Part shown: piece after piece, positions 23,711 through 34,276 of the stretch | Numbering within the stretch: position 1 is the first letter of the stretch | Layout: every line of letters starts with the position of its first letter | NCBI GenBank assembly: GCA_000697665.1 | Contig: KL197710.1 | Span: 1,149,779 to 1,213,778 of the forward strand | Direction of reading: 5' to 3' | Origin: Jaapia argillacea MUCL 33604 | Taxonomy: Eukaryota > Basidiomycota > Agaricomycetes > Jaapiales > Jaapiaceae | Length of the DNA: 64,000 bases | Notes under the pieces: model-generated | Told to the model about the DNA's origin: nothing | The model's input: only the letters and a program-made list of their open reading frames with translations | The model's database searches: none | Translations under genes and position numbers: made by a program

Positions 23711-26070
23711 TTAGTACAGGAACGGTGAGGTGCGAAAATGGACGTACAATCCAACGCTGAGCTCTTGCTCCAATGCCTGGGCAGCATCTTTATAAAGTTG
23801 CAGCTGGTGACGTTTTCGTTGGATCTCCAGGGCATCTGCTTGAAGGGTCACGGGAGAAGGAGCGGAATATTGGTCGAACGACGAAGTCGAACCTTGGACA
23901 GGGTCTAGGTGATCCATCTGCGACGAGAAAGGGATTTGAGTTTCGAGATGGGGTAACCCGAGGAGTTCTGAGATGTCGAAGCCGGGCAAGGTACATGGTG
24001 TGGGTTGTTGAGGCTGCTGGAACATAAAAGCAGCGGGATTGGTGCATGTGGTCTCCATATATGGCGCGAAGCTGTCATATGAGAACTGCTGGGAGGAATT
24101 TTGAGTGGGAAGGGGTAGTGAGCAATCGAACGATCCTGGCTGTACCATGGGCAGATCCGACAATGGGGGGACGTTCTCGGCAAACGAAGACGACGACGAC
24201 GCTTGCGATTGTTGTGCAAGGAGGTCCACCACGAAGTCCGAGAGTGCAGACCAACCCTCGTCATTGGAAGTTGTCGTGTCAAAACCTGATGGTGTCGCGG
24301 ATTGTAAATCGAAGGTGGGGATCTCCACCTGCGGCAGAGGTTGCGGTGTGGGGCCTACGGTGAGAGTTTTAGGTATTGAGAACACAAACAAGAAGGCAGA
24401 AACTCACTCTTCGACGGTATGTTCTGAGCGGAAACAACAGAGCCATTGTCGCCCCAGATTTGCCAATTGCTGAAGACCTCCACATCAATGGCTGAACTAT
24501 CGAGCTCCTCTGTGGTGACGGATGCGGGGGGTTCAAAGTTGAACATGTTCTCCCATCCAAAGATAGGGTCATCGCCGAAGCTGAGCGATCGTGACATGGG
24601 GAGAGGATTCGACACAGCTTGTGGGCGGAAACCATGCTGGGAGGCTCGAGGGCGCTTCGGTGCTCCCTGTGCGTCTGCGTCCGAGAGACGGCGCTTGCGA
24701 GAGGCGGTAACGGGGACGATAGGTTCCGGAGCCGGAAGGGGTGAGTTTGACTGGGACAGGTCCCAAGACCATTGATCGAAGCTCGTGTCAACCACCAACA
24801 AAGGCGACAGTTCGGATGTTGGTGAGGGGATTTGTGGTGAATGTCGTGGTGGGGATTGCGTTCTGGAAATGCCAAAGTGAGTTGACGACATAGTGATGAA
24901 AGGAGGCACAACATACCGACGACGTTTCTCTCGTTGATCTTGACGGATGGTGTCATCCTCATCTCGGGAGGACTTGCGCTTCTTGTGAATTGCCTTCGGA
25001 GGTGCCTGGGGCATGTCCAATTCTTCATCTTGAAAGTAGTCGCTGTCGTAAAGCTCTTCCAGAGAATCACCATCATCGCTGTCATCAGACAGCGACCAAC
25101 TTGGCGAGGGTGTACGCGAGTCGAGAGGGGATCTCCGGGATCCCGTCCGCCTTTGTGTCTCACGCATCGCTTTCTGGGTAGCCCTCTGTTTGGCTTGCTC
25201 CTTTCTCCTCTCTTTCTTCTCCTTCTCCTTCTGCTCCCTCTCGGCCAAGTATGATCGAACCTTCTGTTCATCCCATCGCTGCCTATCCGCTTCGCTCATG
25301 TCCTTCACCAATACATCCAATTCCCGCGCCAGCTTACTCTTCTTCAACTTGTCTGCGCACAAACCCTCCGCCTTCAACTTCATCAACAAGAATTGATGGG
25401 TGGCGGGACACTCGATAGGGCGTCGCTTGTCGTCCTTTTCGAAGACACGCGTGGCAGCATCCACCATGTCAGCGCGCGAGTTATTGAAGTGCTCTTTGGC
25501 GATCTCGTTCCAACCGATGCGACGACGCGCGCTGGTGAACCAGGTATCAACCGAAGCGTACGTGCAGCCAGTGCTGTCCGCAACGGATTGTTTGAATTCT
25601 TTGGAGGGGTATGGATTGTGGATGTTACGCAGTAGCCACTTGTAGCACGGAAGAACAAAGGCAGGGCAAGGGGTACGTATATCCATGTCCTGAAAAGTTG
25701 AAGTTTCGATTGTCGGACATTGGAGGAGAACATGATGGTGCGGCGGATACGGGGCACGTGAGGGCTGAACATCATCACCGATGGTATCGAATATATTGTC
25801 GAGCTCTTTGGATAAACTCGAAGTGAGCGAATCGAAACTGGCATGAACTTCGAGAAGTCGTTCAGCTAGTATCGCTATTCGCGACGCCGCAGAATGGGCG
25901 AGACGGATCGTCTCTTCGCTAAGCAGGTGACTCTGCATGGCTTCGTCGATATCATCCTGAAGCTTTAGCCATGAACTTTCGAATGCAGATGTGGCGGAAG
26001 GGTCATCGGTGGAAGAATTGAGGAGATCAATTTCAGCGGAGAGCAGTCGTCTCCGAATAGATTCGTCCAT
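23711..26070 (-). CDS. HD1: HD1 homeodomain mating-type transcription factor
   Basis: One partner of the HD1/HD2 heterodimer that forms after mating and drives dikaryon development. Exons: 26070-24917, 24862-24408 and 24354-23711 (2253 nt, 750 aa). I start at ATG 26070 (MDESIRRRLLSAEIDLLN) because HD1 proteins characteristically begin with such an N-terminal dimerisation helix; an in-frame ATG at 26244 would extend it by 58 residues. Residues 1-95 are helical. The homeodomain is about residues 135-192 (YKWLLRNIHNPYPSKEF ... WFTSARRRIGW). In the recognition helix the Asn51 position is Ser. A charged Lys/Arg/Glu coil (about 260-310), a basic patch HKKRKSS and an acidic/Ser/Pro-rich tail follow. 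The gene is divergent from HD2. Confidence 0.95.
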
Positions 26071-26277
26071 CGTTAGGTTGAAGTCGTTCGAGGGGGTTGT
26101 GGTCTGGTTGATGGTGTTGGCGTTAAGAGAGCAGCGCGGACAGTGCTTGAGATTGTATCTCCGACAATCACGCCGAGGGACAATGGTTCGGCACGAACAG
26201 AGTTCCACAATGTGATTTCTCACACTTGAAAGGCTGGCTTTCAATTTCTGTGGCTCGCTTTTCCATCCGCCCTCACT
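26071..26277. promoter_or_regulatory. Divergent HD1/HD2 promoter region
   Basis: A 207-base region between the preferred HD1 start (26070) and the HD2 start (26278). It should carry both promoters. The HD1 frame stays open through it up to an ATG at 26244 and encodes a Cys-rich stretch (see findings). By eye I found no GATG-n9-ACA element of the kind bound by HD heterodimers. Confidence 0.6.
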
Positions 26278-28595
26278 ATGCCTCCTACCGGTCGTTCACG
26301 CCTCACCGATGCCTTCAGTCACATCCTGCAGACAGGGGATGAACTGAAGAAGCTGAGTCAAGCGGCCGTCTCCTCCTCTATGCTGACCCAAGCTGCCCCA
26401 TCTCCATCGGTTCAAGTGACTTTACCAGAACCCCCACCCATCTATGGCAGCCTGGTTTCTTTGGGTCTTCAGCCAGCGTTAGCTGAAACCCTATCTGCCA
26501 AGTATGCGCGCCGTGCAGGTGATCTACGGCTCCACGCTGAATCCACTATCTCGCGAGCCCTCACCAAGTTAGCTATGTTGCCTCGTCACACCAGCTTGAG
26601 GCCTCAGTCAGAGTTAGATAATCAAGTATCCGTCGTGTATCGCGGGCAGTATCTGCGAACGGTTCAAAACCTAGCGAAGGAGACGGTAGATCTTGCCACT
26701 GCGTTCGTTTCTCGCCGCTCAGAACCCTGTCGTGATTCTGTGGCATCTACGCCAACCCGTGATGATCTCCCACAAGCCCGAGCGACCTTCAATCAGGTAC
26801 GCTCTATTCATGGCTATTGGTTACTTCAGCTCAACTGCAGCAGGAGTATCTGCCAATGCTTGAATTCGCATTCAAAGAAAATCCATTCCCGTCCCACGCA
26901 GACAAAGCAGCCTTTGCTAAGAAATCCGGTATGACATATCGACAGATCCATGTCTGGGTACGTCTCCTTGCGCTGCTTCAGCGTTTCAGTTTGCTCATCT
27001 GTGGCAGTTCCAAAACCGGCGCAGCCGAGCCAAGAGGGATGGTGTACGACTTCGAAAAGTCGACATCAACAATACTACGAAGTTCAATTTTGACCCGCTC
27101 ATCAGTCGTCTCAAAGATGAAGGCTTGGACGAGAGGGTCATCCCAGAGGGTGAAAGAGTCAAGCCAGTTGACTCAGACGCCTCAGAGTACGAGTGGCACT
27201 ACTTTACCAGCGATGATGAAGAAGGCGTACGTGACTCTGCTATCCTTTCAAGCGCTATCCTGAAATTATATTTTCTAGCCTGCAGCTAAACGCCGCACAT
27301 CATTTCACGCCAACTCACCCGACCCCTTCTCATATCAAACGCCATCTCACACGTTCCCTACACCGTATCCTCCCGTCTGTGAAGTTGAGCCTTTCCCCAT
27401 CAAGGATGGTATCCATCACCTTCCACCGCCAGTATGGCCGCGGAAACCCGTTGCCCAACTTGCTGCCCAGCCACCTGTCGACATGGACACGTTCGCTGAA
27501 GCATTCGCAAAACTCAGCGTGCGAGTTGGCCCCATCAAGATCTTCCGCAAGAAACCAGAGGTTCCCAGAAAGTCCTCGAAACCCAAGCGAACTTCGACGC
27601 CTCCACCAAAGCCTGATCGTAGTGCGGCTACGTCCGCAATTACCACCAAGCCCATGCCAGCTCCTCTACCGTCATTCGTCTCGGTCAAGAGGCGAAGGCT
27701 TCCTACATTGACGATCACCCCTGCATCCCCTCTTCCAGGCAGAACAATCCCGACTTCTACCTTGCATCGATTGCACGCATTCCGTACTCCCAGTCCGAAA
27801 TCGGCGCATGCCTCGCTGGTTGCTGAAGCCTTGAGGTCAAATCAACCTGCTCCGCGGAAAGTCGCACCTTTACCTCAACGGGCCGCCGCGCATACGCGAC
27901 CCCGTGGTGTGTCCCCTATTGTATCGGACGCTACAATCTCGCCGCAGCGGTCGCGATCATCGACGCTGGAACCCGAGGATCATTTCCTCCCCCTCTCATC
28001 ACCCGTTGGTCGGACTGCGATGAATTATCCTCGGCCCACCCAACCTTACGCGACTCGGAGACCATCGCCCGATCCTGCGCGTCCACCCCCTTCCCGCACA
28101 TCCCAAGTAATACCATATTCCACATCCACCTCCTCCACCACACCAGCAGTTAGGAAGGTGGCTGGTTTGCCTCGACGTCATCTCGATGCTTCTCCAGCAG
28201 CCTCAACCTCCCCCATTAAAGAACGACTCCCCTCACACTTGTCGTCTACCTCTCAGTCTCGTGCATCGTCTTTCGGATCCAATACGCTAGGGCGGATTTG
28301 GGTCCGCTCGGTCTCTGACTCCGGTTCGCCCTCCAGCGAGGATGAGGCTTCACCTGCGACACCACCACTGCAGCCCATTCACATCGCCACTCCATCGCTC
28401 TCCACCCCTGGGTTCAGCTTCAACCCGTCTGCAAGCATTGATGACTTGTTTGGTGACGACTCTTCGCCGGCCGAAGGCCTGCAGCTCGAACTTCAATCAA
28501 TGGGTGGTCATGTATTAGGGAAGAGCACACTATATGGTCCTGGCTTACCAGGATTTAATGCGATGTCGTCTGCATCAAACCATTCTCACTCATAA
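26278..28595 (+). CDS. HD2: HD2 homeodomain mating-type transcription factor
   Basis: The second partner of the mating-type heterodimer. Exons: 26278-26796, 26841-26957, 27008-27226 and 27279-28595 (2172 nt, 723 aa). The N-terminal 170 residues are helical and carry the expected mate-specificity region. The homeodomain is near residues 172-228: QEYLPMLEFAFKENPFPSHA, then MTYRQIHVW, then FQNRRSRAKRDG. Recognition helix WFQNRRSRAKR is canonical, with Trp48, Asn51 and Arg53 equivalents intact. The intron at 26958-27007 falls inside this helix, between W and F, a position often seen in HD2 genes. The long C-terminus is Ser/Pro/Thr-rich with basic clusters (KIFRKKPEVPRKSSKPKR) and acidic SSEDEASP runs. 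These suggest nuclear import and regulation by phosphorylation. Confidence 0.95.
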
Positions 28596-29019
28596 CCTCC
28601 GCCCTTCATCAACGCATTTTTCCGACTTTCCTCTTCGCATTCTTCTAACCCTTCCATTACATTTACCGATTTTTATTATCTGCAATTTGCGCACATATCT
28701 TTATTGCTGTTGGATACCTTTGTCTCATTATACCTGGTTGTCAAATGTTTTACTTCCTCCCGTATCTACTGAGGCTTGCTATGATACGGTCCTCATTTAT
28801 CCATGTCATGTATTTTTATGCATTCTACCCCTGTAATCCCATATAACCTGTGACTGTCCGTCATATTCCGCTCTCCTTTGAGGCTTGGTAGTATCGTTCG
28901 AAGCTAGGTTCATGATTGTCCGAAGTTCACATTGGTTCTACGACAAGGTACAACATGGGTTCAAGTTCCTTCAAGTCAACGTACAACATTGTTCGATACT
29001 AACTCTGGCAGGATACCGT
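28596..29019. other. Intergenic, HD2/beta-flanking gene convergent 3' ends
   Basis: About 424 bases, AT-rich after the HD2 stop. It includes near-repeated words (ACAAGGTACAACAT and CAACGTACAACATT at about 28941-28990). No gene is supported. Confidence 0.5.
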
Positions 29020-30471
29020 TTACATAAACTTTGAAGCCTATGGAACCCAACCATTAGCATGCGTCAAAACATAGAAGTAACAGTACTCACAAGGCCCATC
29101 AAGCTTCCAAGCCCACCGCTGTTACCACCCCCAGTGGCACCGCTGAACTTGGATTGGACAAGGAGCTTCATGACCGTCATGGCGGCACCATTAACGGCAT
29201 CCTGCTTGTTGCCGGAGGCAGCGCCCTGGCTGTCGAACAACTTGGTGGCCTCTGACATGGCCATGCTGATCAGCTGGGTCTGCATATTGCCTCCGCCTCC
29301 TCCACTGGCTCCTCCGCCAGAGGTGAATTTCTGGAAAGCCTATTGTATTATTGTCGCTGGGTTAGACGATCGTTTCAGAATAGGGAACTCGAAAGGGCCT
29401 ACCTGCATGGCGGCAGCTCCACCTAAGGAGGATGCGCTCATGCTGCTAGTGTCACCATCTTCATAGGCTTGCTTGTGGGCGTTCTGAACATGTTGCTCGT
29501 CCACGGGTTCTTGGTGCTGGCCCTGTTTCGGATGTCTAAATGAAGAAAGCGTTGAGAGTCAAAATCGAGGACTGACCTGGTTGCCGTTGACGAAGCCCAA
29601 GGCATTTGAGAAGAGGGAGCTGTCTCCTCCTGATCCGTGACGTTGAGCGGTGCGGACAGCTTCGTCATGATCGACTAGATTCGAGCGTTTGGCATTAGAT
29701 CGATTGGAAGGAGGTTATCGGTGCTTACTGTTGGGACCACCATTGCCGCCTTGGTACCCTCCGGAGGATTGTTGAGAGTTATCAGGAGAGTTATACTCAT
29801 GACCGCCAGTCCTGCGGACGTTGCCTCCTGATGATGGCTCTATTAGACGGCACAGATTGGCCAGAGCAATGATCCGTACCATCGGAATTGTCGTAACCTC
29901 CCCCAGATTGACCTCCGTATCCACCGCCAGACTGGCCTCCATATCCTCCCCCGGGTTGACCACCTCCTCCTTGTTGGCCACCTGAGCCTCCATAGCCTCC
30001 CCCAGGTTGTCCCCCGTAGCCTCCTCCTTGTTGACCACCTGAGCCTCCATAGCCTCCCCCGGGTTGACCACCGTAGCCTCCTCCTTGTTGGCCACCTGAG
30101 CCACCATACCCTCCACCAGGAGAGCCGCCGTACCCTCCGCTAGCTTGTTGGGAGCCTCCACCGTACCCTCCACCACCTTGTTGGGGGCGACCTTGGCCTC
30201 CGCCAGACTGCTGAGAGCCACCATACCCACCACCAGACTGTGAATCGTCGTTGGAGTCATCGTCCTGCCTTGGGCTCTTATGGGGGGTCGCTATCGATAA
30301 ACGACCAAGAGATCAGCTCGTGAACGACGATTAACCAGCTTCTCAGCTCACCGTGACCGCTTTGAGATTCCTGGTAGGCGCTGAAGGCCTGCTTTCCGAG
30401 ATTGATGAAGCTATCCTGTAAAAACTGTGCTCAATACAGCGATTGGGGAGTGAGTTTACTATGCGTACCAT
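29020..30471 (-). CDS. bfg: Beta-flanking gene of the MAT-A locus
   Basis: The conserved fungal protein of unknown function that borders HD genes in Agaricomycetes. The first coding exon appears to be only ATG (30471-30469), followed by GTACGC and, at 30415, the exon encoding DSFINLGKQAFSAYQESQSG. A long Gly/Gln/Tyr-rich low-complexity region follows. Next comes the conserved part: HDEAVRTAQRHGSGGDSSLF, then SNALGFVNG, PVDEQHVQNAHKQAY, SMSASSLGGAAAMQAFQKFT, and ATKLFDSQGAASGNKQDAVN with GAAMTVMKLLVQSKF. The last coding exon is 18 nt (29037-29020) and encodes ASKFM after an intron at 29090-29038. Reading straight through the donor instead gives a false end VSTVTSMF. Both terminal micro-exons restore the usual family ends. 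Confidence 0.9.
29900..30240 (-). repeat. Gly-Gln-Tyr coding tandem repeat in the beta-flanking gene
   Basis: Degenerate tandem units of about 57 nt encode runs such as GGYGGSGGQQGGGYGGQPG, repeated two to three times and flanked by shorter GGGYGGS units. Such prion-like Gly/Tyr/Gln stretches are prone to length change, so alleles may differ in copy number. The repeats are in frame with the conserved parts of the protein. Longer frames on other phases here are shadows. Confidence 0.8.
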
Positions 30472-31496
30472 TGTAATTGTTGTGGGCTGCGGGAGAGGTG
30501 ACGCTTTGGTGCTCCATATCGGTCAGTTATCAGGGACTCGGTGGCGCATCATCAAACATGCAGGGACTTTCAGATCTCCGATGTCATCGTCTTCTTCGCA
30601 TCCAAAACACTGCCAATGTTCTCGCTTGACACTGCCAAATGGTCTGCTGGTCATTCCGGTTCCAAGAATACATCGGCCTCTTGCAATCGCGGCACTAGAT
30701 GAAACGATCACCAGATTCATGACATCGATATCCATGCAAAGTTCCCATCCAAGAACTCATCAATCTTGGGCAAGGACGAAGGATTCGTTATCTGTGCGAT
30801 TTTGATCCAAGGACATGCTTGTTCAACTGCGGGGGATTCGCGTCCTCTCTCCGCGTCGAGACTAGGAGGTCTCGATGCATCCACAGACGAAGCATTATCG
30901 CATTGCCTGTCGACGAAGTGAGCAAATTCATGTCGCTAACTTATTCACAGTCTTACATACCGTCAATACTAATGCGCAAGATCCTTCGAGGTAGGAAACT
31001 GGGGACGACCCATGTCAGTGATCCTGCATGGCGAGCTGTTGTCGCTGCGTCGGCTGAGATAGTTCTCGTAATTGTGCCGCGCGCCTTGGGCAAGTCTCGG
31101 GTACTTTCAATATCTATGGTCAAGCGTCTTCACCATCCCTCCCTATGACGGCCTAGCAATCAGCGTTTTCTGGGTTGAATTCCTGTTTCTTGTCGAGGTC
31201 CTTCCAATCATTTCACGTTGTCAAGTTATCGAGTTACGTGTATCGACTGCCTCACCGCGAGAAACGCCTGCAAGCTGTACTTGACGCTACTTTTTCTACC
31301 CGGTTTGATTTCCCCTTTCCTGGAAGTTATGCTTTCCTGTTGTTCCTACATTTGTTCGGGCCCGGTGCGAGTCCCATCTATTATTTCACGAATTTAGAAT
31401 GTATTCTGGATGAAGTTTGGTGCAGCCTAAATCAGCGAGCAAGAACAGGGGTAGTTCGGACAGTTTATGTTTTAAACAGAGGGCGACACAGTTCTG
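30472..31496. other. Intergenic gap of about 1 kb, no gene supported
   Basis: Between the beta-flanking gene start and the FMO gene end. The frames at 30443-30805, 30819-31148 and 31175-31525 (plus) and 30523-30735 (minus) show no domain, signal or consistent splice chain. I checked both strands by eye without finding a tRNA, snRNA or multi-exon protein. A small non-coding RNA or decayed gene cannot be excluded. Confidence 0.4.
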
Positions 31497-33697
31497 TCAA
31501 CACCGAGAATACCATGCCTCGCTAACATATCCCTTCTGCGGCCCTCTAACATCATAACCGATACCAAATTCCCTAACCTCTGTGGAGGGGTCTCCAGGCA
31601 ATCCAGAGCCAAAGACGAAGCGGTATACGGGGCAATAAAGGTCTTTGATACAAAGATGTTCACTTCCTGAAGCTGCCCAACCTTCGTCAGGTGTAACGTG
31701 GTCCTGGAACCACTGTCCCACCGTGGATTGGGAGCCGTTTTGGGTCACGACAATGTCGTGGAACCAATAATCAATCTCTCCCGCGTCCTGCTTCCCAAGG
31801 CTGGAAGAGGTCTTCACAAACCACGCAGAGATCGTGTCCGAAGAGGGCTGATAGCGATAAATGTATTTTCGCTGAGCTGTGAATTCGCTTCCCGTCGAAG
31901 TGCGAAAGGTTCCTGTTTCAGAGTACAAGTACTCTCGCGCCTTCTCCTTCTCCGGTGATACCAGGGGATACGGTGGCAGTTTAGAAGCACCTTCGGGCAA
32001 CACGGAAGGAGGTCGGAGATGGAAGGTGGCCGTCCCCGAGAACGTGCCACTCATTCCACCAGGAATGTCAGAGGTGATGATCCGCTCGCATCGCCAGCTA
32101 CCGTGAAGGGAACGGAATATGGCAGCCGATACATAAGTACCAGACTCAGCTTCATCCAGCGTCCTCTGAATATCGGCTTCAACTTCATCTGTCTCTGATG
32201 AATGGACAACTGGATAATTTGAGGCAGTGACAATATCAGTCGCTCCGGCGGTGGCTCCACTTTCGAATGAGAGATTCGAGAGGGAGGCGTACAAATCCAC
32301 CAGCGCGACATAATCGCTATGTGGGAACTGAACCTTTGGCTCGTTCTCCCGGATGGTACGTTCCGTCTCAACACCAGCATGCTGTACTTCAGCGCTCGGC
32401 CATGGCAATTCACCAGCAAAAAGTGAGGCAAGCCATCGTGCTTGTAGCTCGATGACGGCAAAGTATGGCCCGCGGTATTGGCCAACGAATCCCGCTTGTG
32501 GAAGAGATGGATGGAGAACAAGGTTGTGGGTGAGGAATGGAACAAATCGATCATCTTCCTTATACTCGATGGCTTCTAGGAGAGAAGGCGGGAGGAACGG
32601 GAGGGTGGTGGTGTAGCCTGTAGCAAGTATAATGGCATCAATATCGCTGATCTCGGCTCCAGAAGAGAGGTTGACAACGCCGCCGTCGGGAGAGACGGAC
32701 GCAAAGAGGTCAAGGTGGGGATGAATGATTCCAGTACGAACAGATATTGAATACGAATCTGAAAAGGTGACGAAAGGGCGATCTGATGGTTCGATCGGAT
32801 GATGTGGGAGGGGGACCATGGATAAGAAGAATGTATTTCTCCTCTCATTTTTAGAGGCCGTCGAGAGATCGGTATCAGAAGCCACGGCCTGGCGGCTCGA
32901 ACGCCTGTTGAAGACAATATCCATTGGGTGGAAGTAAGGCTTTCCAATACTTTGGGCTGAGCCTGACGTAGGGATATATCGAGGGAAGGTCCAGAATGGG
33001 CGGGGATAAATATGATGAGTGCGCTTGGCGTAGGTGGTAAGTTGCCCTGCGATCTCGACGGCTGAGAGCGAACCGCCAACGACAGCCACAGTCTTGTCCT
33101 GGTATCGCTTTCCGTCCGTGAAGTGAGCAGAATGGATACTCTCAATATTCGACGCATCCAAGTTAGGTATCGGGGGTGTATAGGGAGTTGAGAAGAATCC
33201 GGATGCAATGATCAAATAGTCAAACTCTTCGACCATTTCACCAGTAGCAGACGGATTGGTGAATGCGAGTTTCCATCTCTTCTTTACCTCATCAAAGTTA
33301 CTCGCGATGACACGAGTATTGAGCCGCAGGTCCGACTCCTTTACCCATTTATCACGATAGAGCTTGAGATATTCCCCAACCTGACCAGCATAAGGATACA
33401 AGTCTTTTCCTTGTAGTTCCTTTGGCCAGGGGAAGTCAGAGAATGTACAGGTGTGTCGTGAGACATTGGTCTGCATATCTCTCCGGTGGAGGGGATGTGC
33501 CGGTGACCATATGCCTCCAACAGAGCTCGATGATTCGAAGATCGTTGCATGTAACCCCGGGTGCGCGATGACATGCCGATAGGACAATAATCCAGAAACG
33601 CCAGCACCTGGTACGGAGTCAACGCGAGGGCCAGCAGAATCTGCGGGGTTGTACCTATGATCGCGACAGACCTTTGCGTCTGAGGGGGGGAAGGCAT
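31497..33697 (-). CDS. Flavin monooxygenase fused to a DUF6314-like domain
   Basis: Two exons: 33697-33655 and 33607-31497 (2154 nt, 717 aa). Splicing the 47-nt intron joins RSVAIIG to AGVSGLLSYRH and restores the FAD-binding GxGxxG Rossmann motif, which the unspliced frame lacks. The FMO part continues with SSSVGGIWSP, a second nucleotide motif VAVVGGSLSAVEIA and DAIILATGYTTTLPFLPP. Together these show an FAD- and NAD(P)H-dependent monooxygenase. After about residue 520 a different domain begins (LHGSWRCERIITSDIPG ... SGTFSGTATFHLRP, then YLYSETGTFRT and a terminal GYVSEAWYSRC). It resembles DUF6314, a small beta-barrel-like family of unknown role. The substrate is unknown. The fusion is in one frame with no stop between the parts. 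Confidence 0.85.
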
Positions 33698-34276
33698 GTC
33701 TCCAGAAAGGCAATAGAGCGATTCGGCGTTGCGACGGTGTGGTATGAGCAGGTGGCTATCGGGGGAAACGTCACTCTCATGTGATTCCGGTCACGATTTC
33801 GGTCACACCACTTTCTCGGCTTCCGGAGTTAATCTCCAACAAGTACTATTCGATAGCCATCCCTTCGTATGCATACATTAGGATGGTCTACTGCCCTTGG
33901 CAATGCTTGTGGGTGAGCTAGCATGGGTACAAAGTCTGTAATCTATATGGCCCACTGCCTCGCCTCTCATCTCCCATTCATCTCCACTTCCTGTCAACGT
34001 AAGTCTCGTCTTTCAATGCAGTGTCGGATAGAGTATGCGAATTATGGATACATGCGCCGGGAACGGAGTGGAGCGAAATGCGGGTGGAAAAGAGTCCCCG
34101 ATGTGGTTATCCGTTTTCTACAGTATGAGAAAATGAGAAAGAGATGCAATAAAAACGAACCCGAAATCTCTAGACCTCCTGAACCCCAGACTTCAGAAGT
34201 ATAATGCTTGACCCAAGTGAATAGTATAGCGATTATATCCCGGGTGTAAGCCTGGAGGCCAACCGTTAGTAACGGT
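33698..34276. other. Intergenic, FMO promoter side
   Basis: About 580 bases holding the FMO promoter and the ADCK2-like 3' UTR. A CGGTCAC word occurs twice near 33788-33806, about 95-105 bases upstream of the FMO start. No gene is supported. The plus frame at 33923-34204 shows no domain. Confidence 0.5.

Noticed and set aside
29064-29285. Beta-flanking protein ending VSTVTSMF at 29064
   Set aside because: The tail is a read-through of a GTGAGT donor. Splicing to 29037 gives the shorter, family-like end ASKFM.
29715-30260. 181-codon minus frame rich in Val/Glu/Ala
   Set aside because: Off-frame reading of the Gly-Tyr-Gln repeat. The true frame joins the conserved beta-flanking exons on either side.
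20427-30471. Pheromone receptor or pheromone precursor gene (B locus)
   Set aside because: Looked for seven-TM STE3-type proteins and short CaaX-ended peptides near the HD genes and found none. The only seven-TM protein in the window (53969-56449) is a PTM1/GOST type with a signal peptide.
33697-33713. FMO start at 33713 in the long frame
   Set aside because: That frame lacks the GxGxxG FAD motif. The spliced start at 33697 restores it.
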